From the NCBI RefSeq assembly GCF_000349565.1, contig NZ_KB714620.1, positions 180,245-234,682 on the forward strand: a DNA stretch of 54,438 bases, in the 5' to 3' direction. Shown piece after piece: positions 16,521 to 25,300 of this stretch. Source of the stretch: Curtobacterium flaccumfaciens UCD-AKU. GTDB taxonomy: Bacteria > Actinomycetota > Actinomycetes > Actinomycetales > Microbacteriaceae. The translations under genes were made by a program, and so were the position numbers. How positions within the stretch are numbered: position 1 is the first letter of the stretch; every line of letters starts with the position of its first letter. Under the pieces are notes generated by a model, which was given only the letters and a program-made list of their open reading frames with translations, was not told the origin of the DNA and searched no databases.

Positions 16521-17143
16521 GCGGCGTCCACAGCTGCGCGCAGGATGTACGCGGTCGACTGCGCACCGGGGTCTCGGTACCCGATCGCGCGGTCGCCGAG
16601 GTAGCTCGCGCGGCCCTTGTGCGCCACGAGCGGCTCGGTGTCGGCGGCCCCCTGCGCTGCGGCGTCGGCTGCGGCGGCGAGCACGGCCTCCGGGTCGGCG
16701 CCGGCGCCGGCAGCCGCTGCGGCGGCGTCGACCGCGGGGCTCCACGCGTCGACCATCGTCTTGTCGCCGACGGCGGCCTTGCCGCGGGACACCACACCGT
16801 CACGCGCGGCGGTCAGGACCGCGACCAGCGTGTCCGCGTCGAGCTCGGACGCGTCCCCTGCAGCCTGCGCGGCCTTCAGGTAGGCGGTGCCGAACAGCGG
16901 ACCGGCCGCGCCGCCCACCGTCGAGATGAGCTTCGTCGCGACGGCCTTGAGGACGGCGCCCGGGGTGTCGAAGGAGCCGGCGTCGACGGATTCGAGCACG
17001 GCGCGGAAGCCTCGGTCGAGGTTCTCGCCGTGGTCACCGTCCCCGATCTCGCGGTCGAGCGTGACCAGCTCGGCACGGTGTTCGTCGATCGTCGCGGCGG
17101 TGCGACGGACCCAGTCGATGGCCCATGCGGTGTCGAGCGCCAA
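16517..17143 (-). CDS. dhaL: DhaL: ADP-binding subunit of dihydroxyacetone kinase
   Basis: 208 aa. The magnesium/ADP-binding start is visible (LDREIGDGDHGENLDRGF, Asp residues coordinating metal), as are LISTVGGAAGPLFGTAY and the late GDRAIGYRDPGAQST. DhaL carries a tightly bound ADP that DhaM phosphorylates, then passes phosphate to dihydroxyacetone on DhaK. The start codon is TTG at 17143, preceded by AAGGGA at 7 nt. The dhaM gene overlaps its end by 4 bp. The 105-bp gap to dhaK contains hexamer repeats. Confidence 0.92.
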   Translation of the reverse strand: MALDTAWAIDWVRRTAATIDEHRAELVTLDREIGDGDHGENLDRGFRAVLESVDAGSFDTPGAVLKAVATKLISTVGGAAGPLFGTAYLKAAQAAGDASELDADTLVAVLTAARDGVVSRGKAAVGDKTMVDAWSPAVDAAAAAAGAGADPEAVLAAAADAAAQGAADTEPLVAHKGRASYLGDRAIGYRDPGAQSTAYILRAAVDAA

Positions 17144-17207
17144 TGCGGTTCCCTTCGTGTGTCCGGCCCGGTGGGGTCCGGTGTCGTGGTCCGGTGGTCG
17201 AGCGTCC

Positions 17208-17237
17208 GTTGCGGTTGCGGTTGCGGTTGCGGTCGCA
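17208..17237. repeat. hexanucleotide repeat (GTTGCG)4 between dhaK and dhaL
   Basis: Four perfect GTTGCG units (17208-17231) and one degenerate unit occupy the dhaK-dhaL spacer, outside both coding regions. Such repeats can vary by slippage and change the spacing between co-transcribed genes. Confidence 0.8.
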
Positions 17238-17248
17238 GGCGCGGTCGC

Positions 17249-18250
17249 TCAGCGTCCCCAGCGCAGGGCCGGGGTCTCCACCGGGGCGTCCCAGAGGGCC
17301 GTGAGTTCGTCGTCGAGCACCGTGACGGTGAGCGAGAACCCCTGCATCTCGAGGGACGTGACGTAGTCGCCGACCAAACTACGCGTGACCCGGTAGCCGC
17401 GGTCGGAGAGCACCTCGGCGGCGCGTCGGTAGGCGATGTACAGCTCGGAGAGCGGTGTGCCGCCCATGCCGTTGACCAGCAGCAGCAGTGCCGATCCGGC
17501 CGGGGCGTCCAGGTCCGTCAGGATCGGTTCGAGCACGCGGTCGACCAGCTGGTCCGCCGGCGCCATCGCGATCCGCTCGCGGCCCGGCTCGCCGTGGATG
17601 CCGATGCCGAGCTCGACCTCGTCGTCAGCGAGTACGAAGGACGGCTCCCCCGCGTGCGGGACGGTGCCCGAGGCGAGCGCGAGCCCCATCGAGCGCGTGA
17701 CGTCGTTGACGTGCCGGGCCACGGCGGCGACCGCGTCCAGATCGTCCCCGCGTTCCGCGGCGGCACCGGCGCACTTCTCCACCACGACGGTCCCGGCGAC
17801 ACCGCGACGACCGGCGGTGAACAGGGAGTCCTGCACGGCGACGTCGTCGTCCACCACAACGGACTCGACCCGGACGTCGTCCATCGCGGCCAGCTCTGCG
17901 GCGGTCTCGAAGTTCAGCACGTCGCCGGTGTAGTTCTTCACAATGTGCAGCACGCCGGCACCGCCGTCGACGGCCTTCGTCGCGGCGACGATCGGGTCGG
18001 GGGTCGGGCTCGTGAACACCGGACCGGGGACGGCGGCGTCGAGCATGCCGTACCCGACGAAGCCGGCGTGCAGTGGCTCGTGCCCGCTGCCACCACCGCT
18101 GACGATGCCGACCTTGCCGGCCACGGGGGCGTCGGCGCGGTGCAGGTGGATCGGGTCCTCGACCAGCACGACGTGTCCGGCGTGTGCCCGGGCGAACCCC
18201 CGGACGGTCTCCGCGACCACGGCCTGCGGGTCGTTGATGAGCTTCTTCAT
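17249..18250 (-). CDS. dhaK: DhaK: dihydroxyacetone-binding subunit
   Basis: 333 aa, full length. The start MKKLINDP and GGGSGHEPLHAGFVGYGMLDAA are characteristic. The histidine that binds dihydroxyacetone covalently is H219 in GIGIHGEPG, matching H218 of E. coli. The product, dihydroxyacetone phosphate, enters glycolysis. GGAGGC precedes the ATG. The dhaKLM genes form one minus-strand operon, divergent from glpF-glpK, so glycerol uptake, glycerol phosphorylation and dihydroxyacetone phosphorylation are grouped. Two identical palindromes in the shared upstream region (18358 and 18423) may coordinate both sides. Confidence 0.94.
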   Translation of the reverse strand: MKKLINDPQAVVAETVRGFARAHAGHVVLVEDPIHLHRADAPVAGKVGIVSGGGSGHEPLHAGFVGYGMLDAAVPGPVFTSPTPDPIVAATKAVDGGAGVLHIVKNYTGDVLNFETAAELAAMDDVRVESVVVDDDVAVQDSLFTAGRRGVAGTVVVEKCAGAAAERGDDLDAVAAVARHVNDVTRSMGLALASGTVPHAGEPSFVLADDEVELGIGIHGEPGRERIAMAPADQLVDRVLEPILTDLDAPAGSALLLLVNGMGGTPLSELYIAYRRAAEVLSDRGYRVTRSLVGDYVTSLEMQGFSLTVTVLDDELTALWDAPVETPALRWGR

Positions 18251-18357
18251 GCGGTGCCTCCACGGGTACGGGGTCGAGCCGTGGCGGTCACACCGCGCGT
18301 CGTCGACCGGAGTACGCCCAATCTACATCGGCGGCACGGCCAGCCGTCCGGCGGGGA

Positions 18358-18371
18358 TGCACGTTCGTGCA
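18358..18371. promoter_or_regulatory. operator-like palindrome TGCACGTTCGTGCA, copy 1
   Basis: The half-sites TGCACG and CGTGCA are an exact inverted repeat, identical to copy 2; centres are 65 bp apart (about six helical turns), allowing a DNA loop or cooperative binding by one regulator. No regulator gene is adjacent. Confidence 0.65.
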
Positions 18372-18422
18372 GCACACCGAGGACGCGTCACCGGCTCCGG
18401 ATCGTGCTGGGGACACTCGCCC

Positions 18423-18436
18423 TGCACGTTCGTGCA
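18423..18436. promoter_or_regulatory. operator-like palindrome TGCACGTTCGTGCA, copy 2
   Basis: Identical in all 14 bases to copy 1 and centrally placed between dhaK and glpF. Exact duplication of a 14-bp palindrome in 315 bp is unlikely by chance. Confidence 0.65.
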
Positions 18437-18565
18437 CGATCCCGCTCTCCGCTCACGAATTCACCACCCGGCCGTGAGCGTCGTCACTATGGTTGGCCTC
18501 AATCACTCAACGGGGAGTGCGGCGCACCACGGCCGGACCCCCACCTCACGCACTGGAGGTCACCG

Positions 18566-19291
18566 ATGGACGACATCGGCGTCAAGTTCCTGTCCGAGCT
18601 CGTCGGTACGGCGATGCTCATCATCCTGGGTGGCGGCGTCGTCGCCGCCGTCTCGCTGGCGAAGTCCAAGGGCTTCGGAGCCGGCTTCCTCATGGTCACG
18701 ATCGGCTGGGGCTTCGCGGTCTTCGCCGGTGCCACCGTGGCCTACAAGTCCGGTGGCCAGCTCAACCCGGCCGTCAGCCTCGCGCAGGCGATCCTCGGCA
18801 AGATCACCGTCGGCGAGATGTTCCTCTTCTGGATCGCCCAGGTGATCGGTGCGGTCATCGGTGCGGTCATCGTCTGGCTCGCGTACAAGCAGCACTTCGA
18901 CGAGGAGCCCGACGCGGCCGCCAAGCTCGGTGTCTTCTCGACCGGCCCCGCGATCCGCTCGTACGGCTGGAACCTCGTCACCGAGATCATCGGCACCTTC
19001 GTCCTGGTCTTCGTCGTCCTCGCCTTCACCAACGGCGGGACCCCCACGGACCTCGGCGCCATCCCCGTCGCCTTCCTCGTGATCGCGATCGGTGTCAGCC
19101 TCGGTGGTCCCACCGGCTACGCCATCAACCCGGCCCGTGACCTCGGCCCGCGCATCGCGCACGCCTTCCTGCCCATCAAGGGCAAGGGCTCGAGCGACTG
19201 GGCCTACGCCTGGGTGCCGGTCGTCGGACCCCTGATCGGTGGCGCCCTCGCTGCCGGCCTGTCCGTCGCCCTGCTGCCCGTCGTCAGCTGA
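18566..19291 (+). CDS. glpF: GlpF glycerol facilitator (aquaglyceroporin)
   Basis: 241 aa MIP channel with six hydrophobic helices and two half-helices carrying NPA motifs at residues 67-69 (QLNPAVSL) and 188-190 (INPARDLGPR). The Asp directly after the second NPAR is characteristic of glycerol facilitators rather than water-only aquaporins. It lets glycerol diffuse into the cell, where GlpK, encoded 83 bp downstream, traps it as glycerol-3-phosphate. GGAGG lies 7 nt before the ATG. It is slightly shorter than E. coli GlpF (281 aa). Confidence 0.92.
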   Translation: MDDIGVKFLSELVGTAMLIILGGGVVAAVSLAKSKGFGAGFLMVTIGWGFAVFAGATVAYKSGGQLNPAVSLAQAILGKITVGEMFLFWIAQVIGAVIGAVIVWLAYKQHFDEEPDAAAKLGVFSTGPAIRSYGWNLVTEIIGTFVLVFVVLAFTNGGTPTDLGAIPVAFLVIAIGVSLGGPTGYAINPARDLGPRIAHAFLPIKGKGSSDWAYAWVPVVGPLIGGALAAGLSVALLPVVS

Positions 19292-19374
19292 CCCACCCCC
19301 ACCCCGAAGGCGTGGGCGGCCGTTCCGCACGACCGACCACGCAACCGCACCGAACACACCCGTAAGGAGCACCA

Positions 19375-20886
19375 ATGGCCGACTACATCGTCGCCATCGA
19401 CCAGGGCACGACCTCGACCCGAGCAATCGTGTTCGACCACTCCGGTTCGATCATCTCGACCGGGCAGAAGGAACACGAGCAGATCTTCCCGCGCGCCGGG
19501 TGGGTCGAGCACGACCCCGCCGAGATCTGGGACAACACCCGCGAGGTGATCGGTCAGGCACTGTCGCGTGCCGACATCACGCGCCACGACGTCGCAGCCG
19601 TCGGCATCACCAACCAGCGCGAGACCGCCGTCGTCTGGGACAAGACCACCGGCAAGCCGATCTACAACGCGATCGTCTGGCAGGACACCCGCACGCAGGC
19701 CCTCGTCGACAAGCTCGCCGACGGCGACACGGACAAGTACAAGGCCATCGTCGGCCTGCCGCTCGCGACCTACTTCGCCGGCACCAAGATCATGTGGATC
19801 CTCGAGAACGTCGAGGGTGCGCGTGAGAAAGCCGAGGCGGGCGACCTGCTCTTCGGCACCACCGACACCTGGGTCCTCTGGAACCTGACCGGTGGCGTCG
19901 ACGGCGGCGTGCACAAGACCGACGTCACGAACGCGTCCCGCACGCTGTTCATGGACCTCGAGACGCTCCAGTGGCGCGACGACATCCTCGCCGACTTCGG
20001 TGTGCCGAAGTCGATGCTCCCCGAGATCGTCAGCTCCTCCGAGGTCTACGGCCACGTCGAGTCCTCGAGCCTGCTGCGCGAGGTCCCGATCGCCGGCATC
20101 CTCGGCGACCAGCAGGCCGCGACCTTCGGCCAGGCCGCGTTCGACCAGGGCGAGTCGAAGAACACCTACGGCACCGGCAACTTCCTGATCTTCAACACCG
20201 GTACCGAGATCGTCCGCTCCGAGAACGGCCTGCTCACCACCGTCGGCTACAAGCTCGGCGACCAGGAGACGCACTACGCCCTCGAGGGCTCGATCGCCGT
20301 CACGGGCTCGCTCATCCAGTGGCTCCGCGACAACCTCGGCCTGATCGGCAGCGCCCCGGAGGTCGAGGCCCTGGCCAAGACCGTCGAGGACAACGGCGGC
20401 GTGTACTTCGTGCCCGCGTTCTCCGGGCTCTTCGCGCCGTACTGGCGTCCCGATGCCCGCGGCGCGATCGTCGGCCTGACCCGCTTCGTCAACAAGGGCC
20501 ACATCGCGCGTGCCGCCCTCGAGGCGACGGCGCTGCAGACCCGCGAGGTGCTCGACGCGGTCAACGCCGACTCCGGTGTGGACCTGACCGAGCTCAAGGT
20601 CGACGGCGGCATGACCGCGAACAGCGAGCTCATGCAGTTCCAGGCCGACATGCTCAACGTGCCGGTCGTCCGCCCGGTCGTCGCGGAGACGACGGCGCTC
20701 GGTGCGGCCTACGCCGCCGGTCTCGCGGTCGGCTTCTGGGCCAACCTCGACGAGCTCCGTGCCAACTGGCAGGAGGACAAGCGCTGGGAGCCGCAGCTCG
20801 ACGCCGCCGAGCGCGAGCGGACGCTCCGCCTGTGGAAGAAGGCCGTCACGAAGACCTTCGACTGGGTCGACGAGGACGTGCAGTAA
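19375..20886 (+). CDS. glpK: glycerol kinase
   Basis: 503 aa, the normal length. The FGGY-kinase start [18 protein letters not shown] is present, with [27 protein letters not shown] and the C-terminal [18 protein letters not shown]. It phosphorylates glycerol with ATP to sn-glycerol-3-phosphate. AAGGAG lies 4 nt before the ATG. It is co-oriented with glpF; no glpD is present in the window. The message probably ends at the strong hairpin 20930-20970. Confidence 0.96.
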   Translation: MADYIVAIDQGTTSTRAIVFDHSGSIISTGQKEHEQIFPRAGWVEHDPAEIWDNTREVIGQALSRADITRHDVAAVGITNQRETAVVWDKTTGKPIYNAIVWQDTRTQALVDKLADGDTDKYKAIVGLPLATYFAGTKIMWILENVEGAREKAEAGDLLFGTTDTWVLWNLTGGVDGGVHKTDVTNASRTLFMDLETLQWRDDILADFGVPKSMLPEIVSSSEVYGHVESSSLLREVPIAGILGDQQAATFGQAAFDQGESKNTYGTGNFLIFNTGTEIVRSENGLLTTVGYKLGDQETHYALEGSIAVTGSLIQWLRDNLGLIGSAPEVEALAKTVEDNGGVYFVPAFSGLFAPYWRPDARGAIVGLTRFVNKGHIARAALEATALQTREVLDAVNADSGVDLTELKVDGGMTANSELMQFQADMLNVPVVRPVVAETTALGAAYAAGLAVGFWANLDELRANWQEDKRWEPQLDAAERERTLRLWKKAVTKTFDWVDEDVQ

Positions 20887-20929
20887 CACCGCACGCGCGC
20901 GCTGATCGCGTGCGCTGATCGCACCGACG

Positions 20930-20970
20930 GGAGGCCCGGTGCCGGTTCCAGGAACCGGCACCGGGCCTCC
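20930..20970. terminator. 20-bp perfect hairpin after glpK, GGAGGCCCG repeat family
   Basis: Arms 20930-20949 and 20951-20970 are exact inverted copies (GGAGGCCCGGTGCCGGTTCC). It lies 44 bp after the glpK stop and before the 214-bp array, so it also insulates the array. Same family as 3144 but with a different inner stem. Confidence 0.8.
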
Positions 20971-21060
20971 AGTGCGTTGCGTCTCCTGCGGGTCGGTCGC
21001 GGTCGGCCCGTCGGCCCGTCGGCGCGTCGTCGGGTCGTTGGGGGCTGCCGGCACGGCACG

Positions 21061-21606
21061 GTGCGGGTTTGTTCACCGGGTGCAGCGGTAACCGTTTGGT
21101 GCGCGCTCGTGGCGCAGCACCGAGCCGTCAGGCTCGCACCGGCTGGCGCACCGCGCACGGTGCGGCTCTCGCGGAAGCGGCACGGGATCGCGGACCGCGC
21201 ACGGTGCGGACTGGAGGCGCGGGGCGGGCACACCGCGGCCCTCCGGTCCGGCGTGGGGTTGCCGGTACGGCACAGTGCGGGTTTCTTCACCGGGTGCAGC
21301 GGTGACCGCCGGGTGCGCGCTCGTGGCGCCGCACCGAGCCGTCAGGCTCGCACCGGAGGACGCACCGCGCACGGTGCGGCTCTCGCGGAAGCGGCACGGG
21401 ATCGCGGACCGCGCACGGTGCGGACTGGAGGCGCGGGGCGGGCACACCACGGCCCTCCGGTCCGGCGTGGGGTTGCCGGTACGGCACGGTGCGGGTTTGT
21501 CCACCGGGTGCAGCGGTGACCGCCGGGTGCGCGCTCGTGGCGCCGCACCGAGCCGTCAGGCTCGCACCGGAGGATGCACCGCGCACGGTGCGCGGGGCGG
21601 CGTGGA
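21061..21606. repeat. tandem array of a 214-bp unit (about 2.5 copies)
   Basis: Units begin with GTGCGGGTTT at 21061, 21275 and 21489, with a strict 214-bp period. Each full unit carries GAGCCGTCAGGCTC (a small hairpin), several GCACGGTGC motifs and the element ACTGGAGGCGCGGGGCG. The third unit stops after about 105-115 bp, next to the trpD stop codon. Copies differ at only a few positions. Confidence 0.92.
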
Positions 21607-22662
21607 CTACGCGGCGGGAGCTGCGCCGACCCAATCAGCCAGTTTGCGCGCACCGGCGCCGGAGTCGATCGCCTCGGCGGCGACGACGAGCTGCTCGCGG
21701 AAGCGCTGCAGGATCGGGCGGTCGGCCTCGTTCGGGTCCTGTGCCAGTCGGAACGAGACGAGCCCGGCCGCGGCGTTCAGCAGGACGATGTCGCGGACGG
21801 GTCCGGTCTCCCCCGCCAGCAGTCGGTGGACGACGGCGGCGTTGTGCTCGGGGTCGCCACCGAGCAGGTCCTCCGTCCGGGCGCGGGCGATGCCGAGGTC
21901 CCGTGGGTCGAGGTCGTGTTCGGTCACACGGCCGCCGGTGACCTCCCAGATGTGGCTGTGCCCGGTGGTGGTCAGCTCGTCGAGTCCGTCGTCGCCTCGG
22001 AACACGAGTGCGGTCGCCCCGCGCGTCTGGAACACGCCCGTGATGATCGGCACGAGTTCGAGCTGGGCGACGCCGACGGCGTTGGCCTCGCACCGTGCGG
22101 GGTTGACGAGCGGACCGAGGAAGTTGAACACCGTCGGGACGCCGATCTCCCGCCGGACGGGGCCTGCGTGGGCGAAACCGGGGTGGAACGCGTTGGCGAA
22201 GGCGAAGGTCAGCCCGACACGCCGGAACGTGTCCGCGACACGCGCGGCGTCCATCGTGAGATCGAGTCCGAGGGCGGCGAGCACGTCGCTCGACCCGGAC
22301 TTCGACGAGCTGGCCTTGTTGCCGTGCTTGACGACGGGGACCCCGGCAGCGGCGATCACGATCGCCGCCATCGTCGAGACGTTCACGGTGCCGACCACGT
22401 CGCCGCCCGTACCGACGATGTCGAGCGCCATCGGGTCGACGTCGAGCGGAACCGCGGCGTCGAGGATCGCGTCACGGAAACCGACGACCTCGTCGACGGT
22501 CTCGCCCTTCGCGCGGAGCGTCACGGCGAAGGCCGCGATCTGGGCCTGGGTGGCACGCCCGTGGACGATCTCCTCCATGGCCCATGTGGATTGCCTGATC
22601 GTCAGGTCCTCGCGCGCCATGAGCGCGCTGATCACCGCTGGCCAAGAAAGTGCGTCAGGCAT
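21607..22662 (-). CDS. trpD: anthranilate phosphoribosyltransferase
   Basis: 351 aa. The PRPP-binding motif GTGGD is at residues 84-88, followed by NVST and the KHGNKASSSKSGSSD segment at 112-126 that binds phosphate and magnesium. It transfers phosphoribose to anthranilate, the second step of tryptophan synthesis from chorismate. It stands apart from other trp genes, beside ctaE-qcrCAB, an arrangement known in other actinobacteria. The ATG at 22662 has no ribosome site and lies 6 nt after TACGAT, suggesting a leaderless message. Its 3-prime end abuts the 214-bp array. Confidence 0.94.
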   Translation of the reverse strand: MPDALSWPAVISALMAREDLTIRQSTWAMEEIVHGRATQAQIAAFAVTLRAKGETVDEVVGFRDAILDAAVPLDVDPMALDIVGTGGDVVGTVNVSTMAAIVIAAAGVPVVKHGNKASSSKSGSSDVLAALGLDLTMDAARVADTFRRVGLTFAFANAFHPGFAHAGPVRREIGVPTVFNFLGPLVNPARCEANAVGVAQLELVPIITGVFQTRGATALVFRGDDGLDELTTTGHSHIWEVTGGRVTEHDLDPRDLGIARARTEDLLGGDPEHNAAVVHRLLAGETGPVRDIVLLNAAAGLVSFRLAQDPNEADRPILQRFREQLVVAAEAIDSGAGARKLADWVGAAPAA

Positions 22663-22741
22663 GGATCGATCGTAGTGAATTCGAGAGACCCGCCAGTCTC
22701 CTGCGAAAACACTGTCGGGGGTTTCGGCCATAATGGAGGAC

Positions 22742-23371
22742 GTGACTAGCACCTCTCTCTCCAGATCAGCCAGCGGTCCGGCCCTCAACAGGCCGAACGC
22801 CGTGGCCGTGGGGACGATCGTGTGGCTGGGCAGCGAGGTCATGTTCTTCGCCGGCCTGTTCGCGATCTACTTCACGCTCCGCAGCACGTCCCCTGAGCTC
22901 TGGGCGACCGAGACCACGAAGCTCGAGGTGCCCTTCGCCTCCGTGAACACGATCATCCTGGTGCTGTCCAGCTTCGCCTGCCAGTTCGCCGTGTTCGCCG
23001 CGGAGCGCTTCCAGGTGCACCGGACGAGCTGGAACCCGCGCCACTGGGGCATGACGGAGTGGTTCTTCGTCACCTACGCGATGGGTGCGATCTTCGTCTG
23101 CGGCCAGATCTTCGAGTACGCCAACCTGTGGCACGAGGGCGTCACGCTCTCCTCCAGCGCGTACGGCTCGGCGTTCTACATGACCACCGGGTTCCACGGC
23201 CTCCACGTGACCGGTGGCCTCATCGCCTTCCTGCTGACGCTCGGCCGCGGCTTCGCCGCCAAGAACTTCGGCCACAAGGAAGCGACCACCGCCATCGTCG
23301 TGTCGTACTACTGGCACTTCGTCGACGTCGTGTGGATCTTCCTCTTCGCCGTCATCTACCTTCTCAAGTAG
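22742..23371 (+). CDS. ctaE: cytochrome c oxidase subunit III
   Basis: 209 aa, five predicted helices as usual for the actinobacterial form. Hallmarks include [34 protein letters not shown] and the final [15 protein letters not shown]. It is part of the aa3 oxidase that in actinobacteria forms a supercomplex with the bcc complex encoded next to it. Start choice: GTG at 22742 lies 7 nt after CATAAT (22729-22734) and gives the usual N terminus; the in-frame ATG at 22733 would add three residues. It is divergent from trpD. Confidence 0.93.
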   Translation: MTSTSLSRSASGPALNRPNAVAVGTIVWLGSEVMFFAGLFAIYFTLRSTSPELWATETTKLEVPFASVNTIILVLSSFACQFAVFAAERFQVHRTSWNPRHWGMTEWFFVTYAMGAIFVCGQIFEYANLWHEGVTLSSSAYGSAFYMTTGFHGLHVTGGLIAFLLTLGRGFAAKNFGHKEATTAIVVSYYWHFVDVVWIFLFAVIYLLK

Positions 23372-23392
23372 GAACTGGACACCCCCCAGCAC

Positions 23393-24202
23393 ATGTTCAA
23401 CAGAACCAAGTCCAAGAAGGGCCGCCGTTCACCGATGGCGACCGTGTCGCTCATCGTCGTTGGTCTCATGACCACCGGTGGCGCGTACGCACTGTTCAGC
23501 TCCACGGCGAACGCCGACGACAGCACGAGCACCCTCGCCACCTCGAGCCAGTCGCAGGTGAACGAGGGCGAGAAGCTCTTCGCGTCGAACTGCGCCACCT
23601 GCCACGGTCTCTCCGCGCAGGGCACGAGCGAGGGTCCGTCCCTCATCGGTGTCGGCGCCGCGTCGGTCGACTTCCAGGTCGGCACCGGCCGCATGCCGAT
23701 GGCCGCACAGGGTCCGCAGGCAGAAGAGAAGCCCGCGCAGTTCACGGACGAGCAGGTCGACGCGCTCGCGCAGTACGTCGCTTCCCTCGGCCCCGGCCCG
23801 TCGGTCCCGTCCACCGAACTCACCAACGGTGAGGACGGCGACGCCGCCGAAGGTGCCGAGCTGTTCCGCATCAACTGCGCCATGTGCCACAACGTGGCCG
23901 GCGCCGGCGGTGCCCTGACCGAGGGCAAGTACGCCCCGAACCTCGAGACGGTCTCCGGCAAGCACATCTACGAGGCCATGCTCACCGGCCCGCAGAACAT
24001 GCCGGTCTTCAACGACCTGAACCTGACGCCGGAGCAGAAGGCCGACATCATCACGTACCTCAAGTACGTGCAGGACAACAAGTCCCCCGGTGGCTTCGCA
24101 CTCGGCTCCCTGGGGCCGGTCGCCGAGGGTCTGTTCATCTGGATCTTCGGACTCGGGGCGGTCGTCGCGATGACCGTCTGGCTGACCGCGAAGTCCAACT
24201 GA
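23393..24202 (+). CDS. qcrC: diheme cytochrome c subunit of the bcc complex
   Basis: 269 aa. An N-terminal signal/anchor helix (about residues 16-36) is followed by two cytochrome c modules with CATCH at 67-71 and CAMCH at 162-166, and a C-terminal membrane helix (about 240-265). The fused diheme cytochrome replaces a soluble cytochrome c in actinobacteria and passes electrons from the Rieske protein to the aa3 oxidase. It lies 21 bp after ctaE and 33 bp before qcrA in the ctaE-qcrCAB operon. Confidence 0.95.
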   Translation: MFNRTKSKKGRRSPMATVSLIVVGLMTTGGAYALFSSTANADDSTSTLATSSQSQVNEGEKLFASNCATCHGLSAQGTSEGPSLIGVGAASVDFQVGTGRMPMAAQGPQAEEKPAQFTDEQVDALAQYVASLGPGPSVPSTELTNGEDGDAAEGAELFRINCAMCHNVAGAGGALTEGKYAPNLETVSGKHIYEAMLTGPQNMPVFNDLNLTPEQKADIITYLKYVQDNKSPGGFALGSLGPVAEGLFIWIFGLGAVVAMTVWLTAKSN

Positions 24203-24235
24203 TCGTCCGTGTCGAACGACACTGAAGGGAACACC

Positions 24236-25300
24236 ATGGCAGAGCACGACGACGAGACGCTGAACTCGTCCTCGGCTGTCGAGAAGCACGGCACGACCAC
24301 CTCCCCCGGGATCGCGGTCCTCCCCGTCGACCCGTTCGAGAACCCGGGCGAGCCGCCGCACCGTCCGCGTCGCACCGACGTCGACCCGAAGAAGCAGCGT
24401 CTGGCCGAGCGCCAGGTCGCCGCCTACTTCTACCTGTCGATCGTCGGAAGCGTCCTGTCGATCGCCGCGTACATCGCCTTCCCGATCGACCCGAGCGACT
24501 TCGGGACGGTCCGCACCGCGAACCTCTTCCTTGGCCTGTCGATCGCCCTCGCGCTCCTCGCCCTCGGTCTCGGTGCCGTCTACTGGTCGAAGTCGCTCGT
24601 CGTCGACCGTGAGATCACGGAGCTCCGCCACGGCACCCGCGGCACCGACGAGACCCGCGCCAAGGCGGTCGAGGCGTTCCAGCTCGCCGACAAGGAGTCG
24701 GGCTTCAGCCGTCGCAAGCTGATCCGCAACTCGATGATCGGTGCTCTGGCCGCGTTCCCGCTCCCCGGCATCGTCCTGGTCCGTGACCTCGCTCCGGCCG
24801 AGGACCCGAACGAGCTGCTCCGTCACACCTTCTGGAAGCAGGGCCTGCGCCTGACGAAGGACCCGACGGGTCTTCCGATCAAGGCCTCCGACGTCACCAT
24901 CGGTTCGGTGTTCCACGTCATCCCCGAGGGCATGCTCGAGTCCGAGCACATGCTCGAGGAGAAGGCGAAGGCCTCCGTCCTCCTGATGCGTCTCGACCCG
25001 AAGGACCTCAACCCGTCCAAGGGCCACGAGAACTGGGGCTACGACGGCATCGTCGCGTACTCCAAGATCTGCACCCACGTCGGGTGCCCTGTCGCGCTCT
25101 ACGAACAGCAGACGCACCACCTGCTGTGCCCGTGCCACCAGTCCACCTTCGATGTCTCGAACAACTGCGAGGTCATCTTCGGTCCGGCAGCACGCCCCCT
25201 CCCCCAACTTCCTATCGCGATCGACGACGACGGCTACCTGGTTGCCCAGAGCGACTTCCACGAGCCGGTCGGACCGTCCTTCTGGGAGCGTGAACGCTGA
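24236..25300 (+). CDS. qcrA: Rieske iron-sulfur subunit of the bcc complex
   Basis: 354 aa. Three N-terminal hydrophobic segments (about 62-82, 93-117 and 164-183) are typical of actinobacterial QcrA. The cluster ligands are C279 and H281 (CTHVGC) and C298 and H301 (CPCHQS); C284 and C300 form the usual disulfide pair. It moves electrons from menaquinol to the diheme cytochrome. The ATG at 24236 is preferred because GAAGGGA lies 5 nt upstream; a GTG at 24209 would add nine residues. Its stop overlaps the qcrB start (TGATG). Confidence 0.94.
   Translation: MAEHDDETLNSSSAVEKHGTTTSPGIAVLPVDPFENPGEPPHRPRRTDVDPKKQRLAERQVAAYFYLSIVGSVLSIAAYIAFPIDPSDFGTVRTANLFLGLSIALALLALGLGAVYWSKSLVVDREITELRHGTRGTDETRAKAVEAFQLADKESGFSRRKLIRNSMIGALAAFPLPGIVLVRDLAPAEDPNELLRHTFWKQGLRLTKDPTGLPIKASDVTIGSVFHVIPEGMLESEHMLEEKAKASVLLMRLDPKDLNPSKGHENWGYDGIVAYSKICTHVGCPVALYEQQTHHLLCPCHQSTFDVSNNCEVIFGPAARPLPQLPIAIDDDGYLVAQSDFHEPVGPSFWERER

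Larger units (their letters stand above)
18251..18565. other. shared dhaK-glpF intergenic control region
   Basis: 315 bp without a gene. It holds two exact copies of a 14-bp palindrome, the dhaK ribosome site (GGAGGC) on the left and the glpF ribosome site (GGAGG at 18555) on the right. I could not assign -35/-10 elements with confidence; TATGGT at 18488 is a weak candidate for glpF. Confidence 0.6.
20887..21606. other. 720-bp gene-free region between glpK and trpD
   Basis: It contains the hairpin at 20930-20970, a GC-rich stretch of short repeats (20980-21060) and the 214-bp tandem array. Open frames across it exist in several phases but reflect base composition; the unit length (214 = 71x3+1) shifts the frame each copy, so it does not encode a repeat protein. 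Confidence 0.8.

Noticed and set aside
16430..18565. Plus-strand open frame running across dhaM, dhaL and dhaK into glpF
   Set aside because: The part before 18566 is antisense to three well-supported genes; only the GlpF portion is real.
20977..21519. Possible repeat protein across the 214-bp array
   Set aside because: The unit length is not a multiple of three, so each copy shifts frame, and there is no ribosome site or family resemblance.
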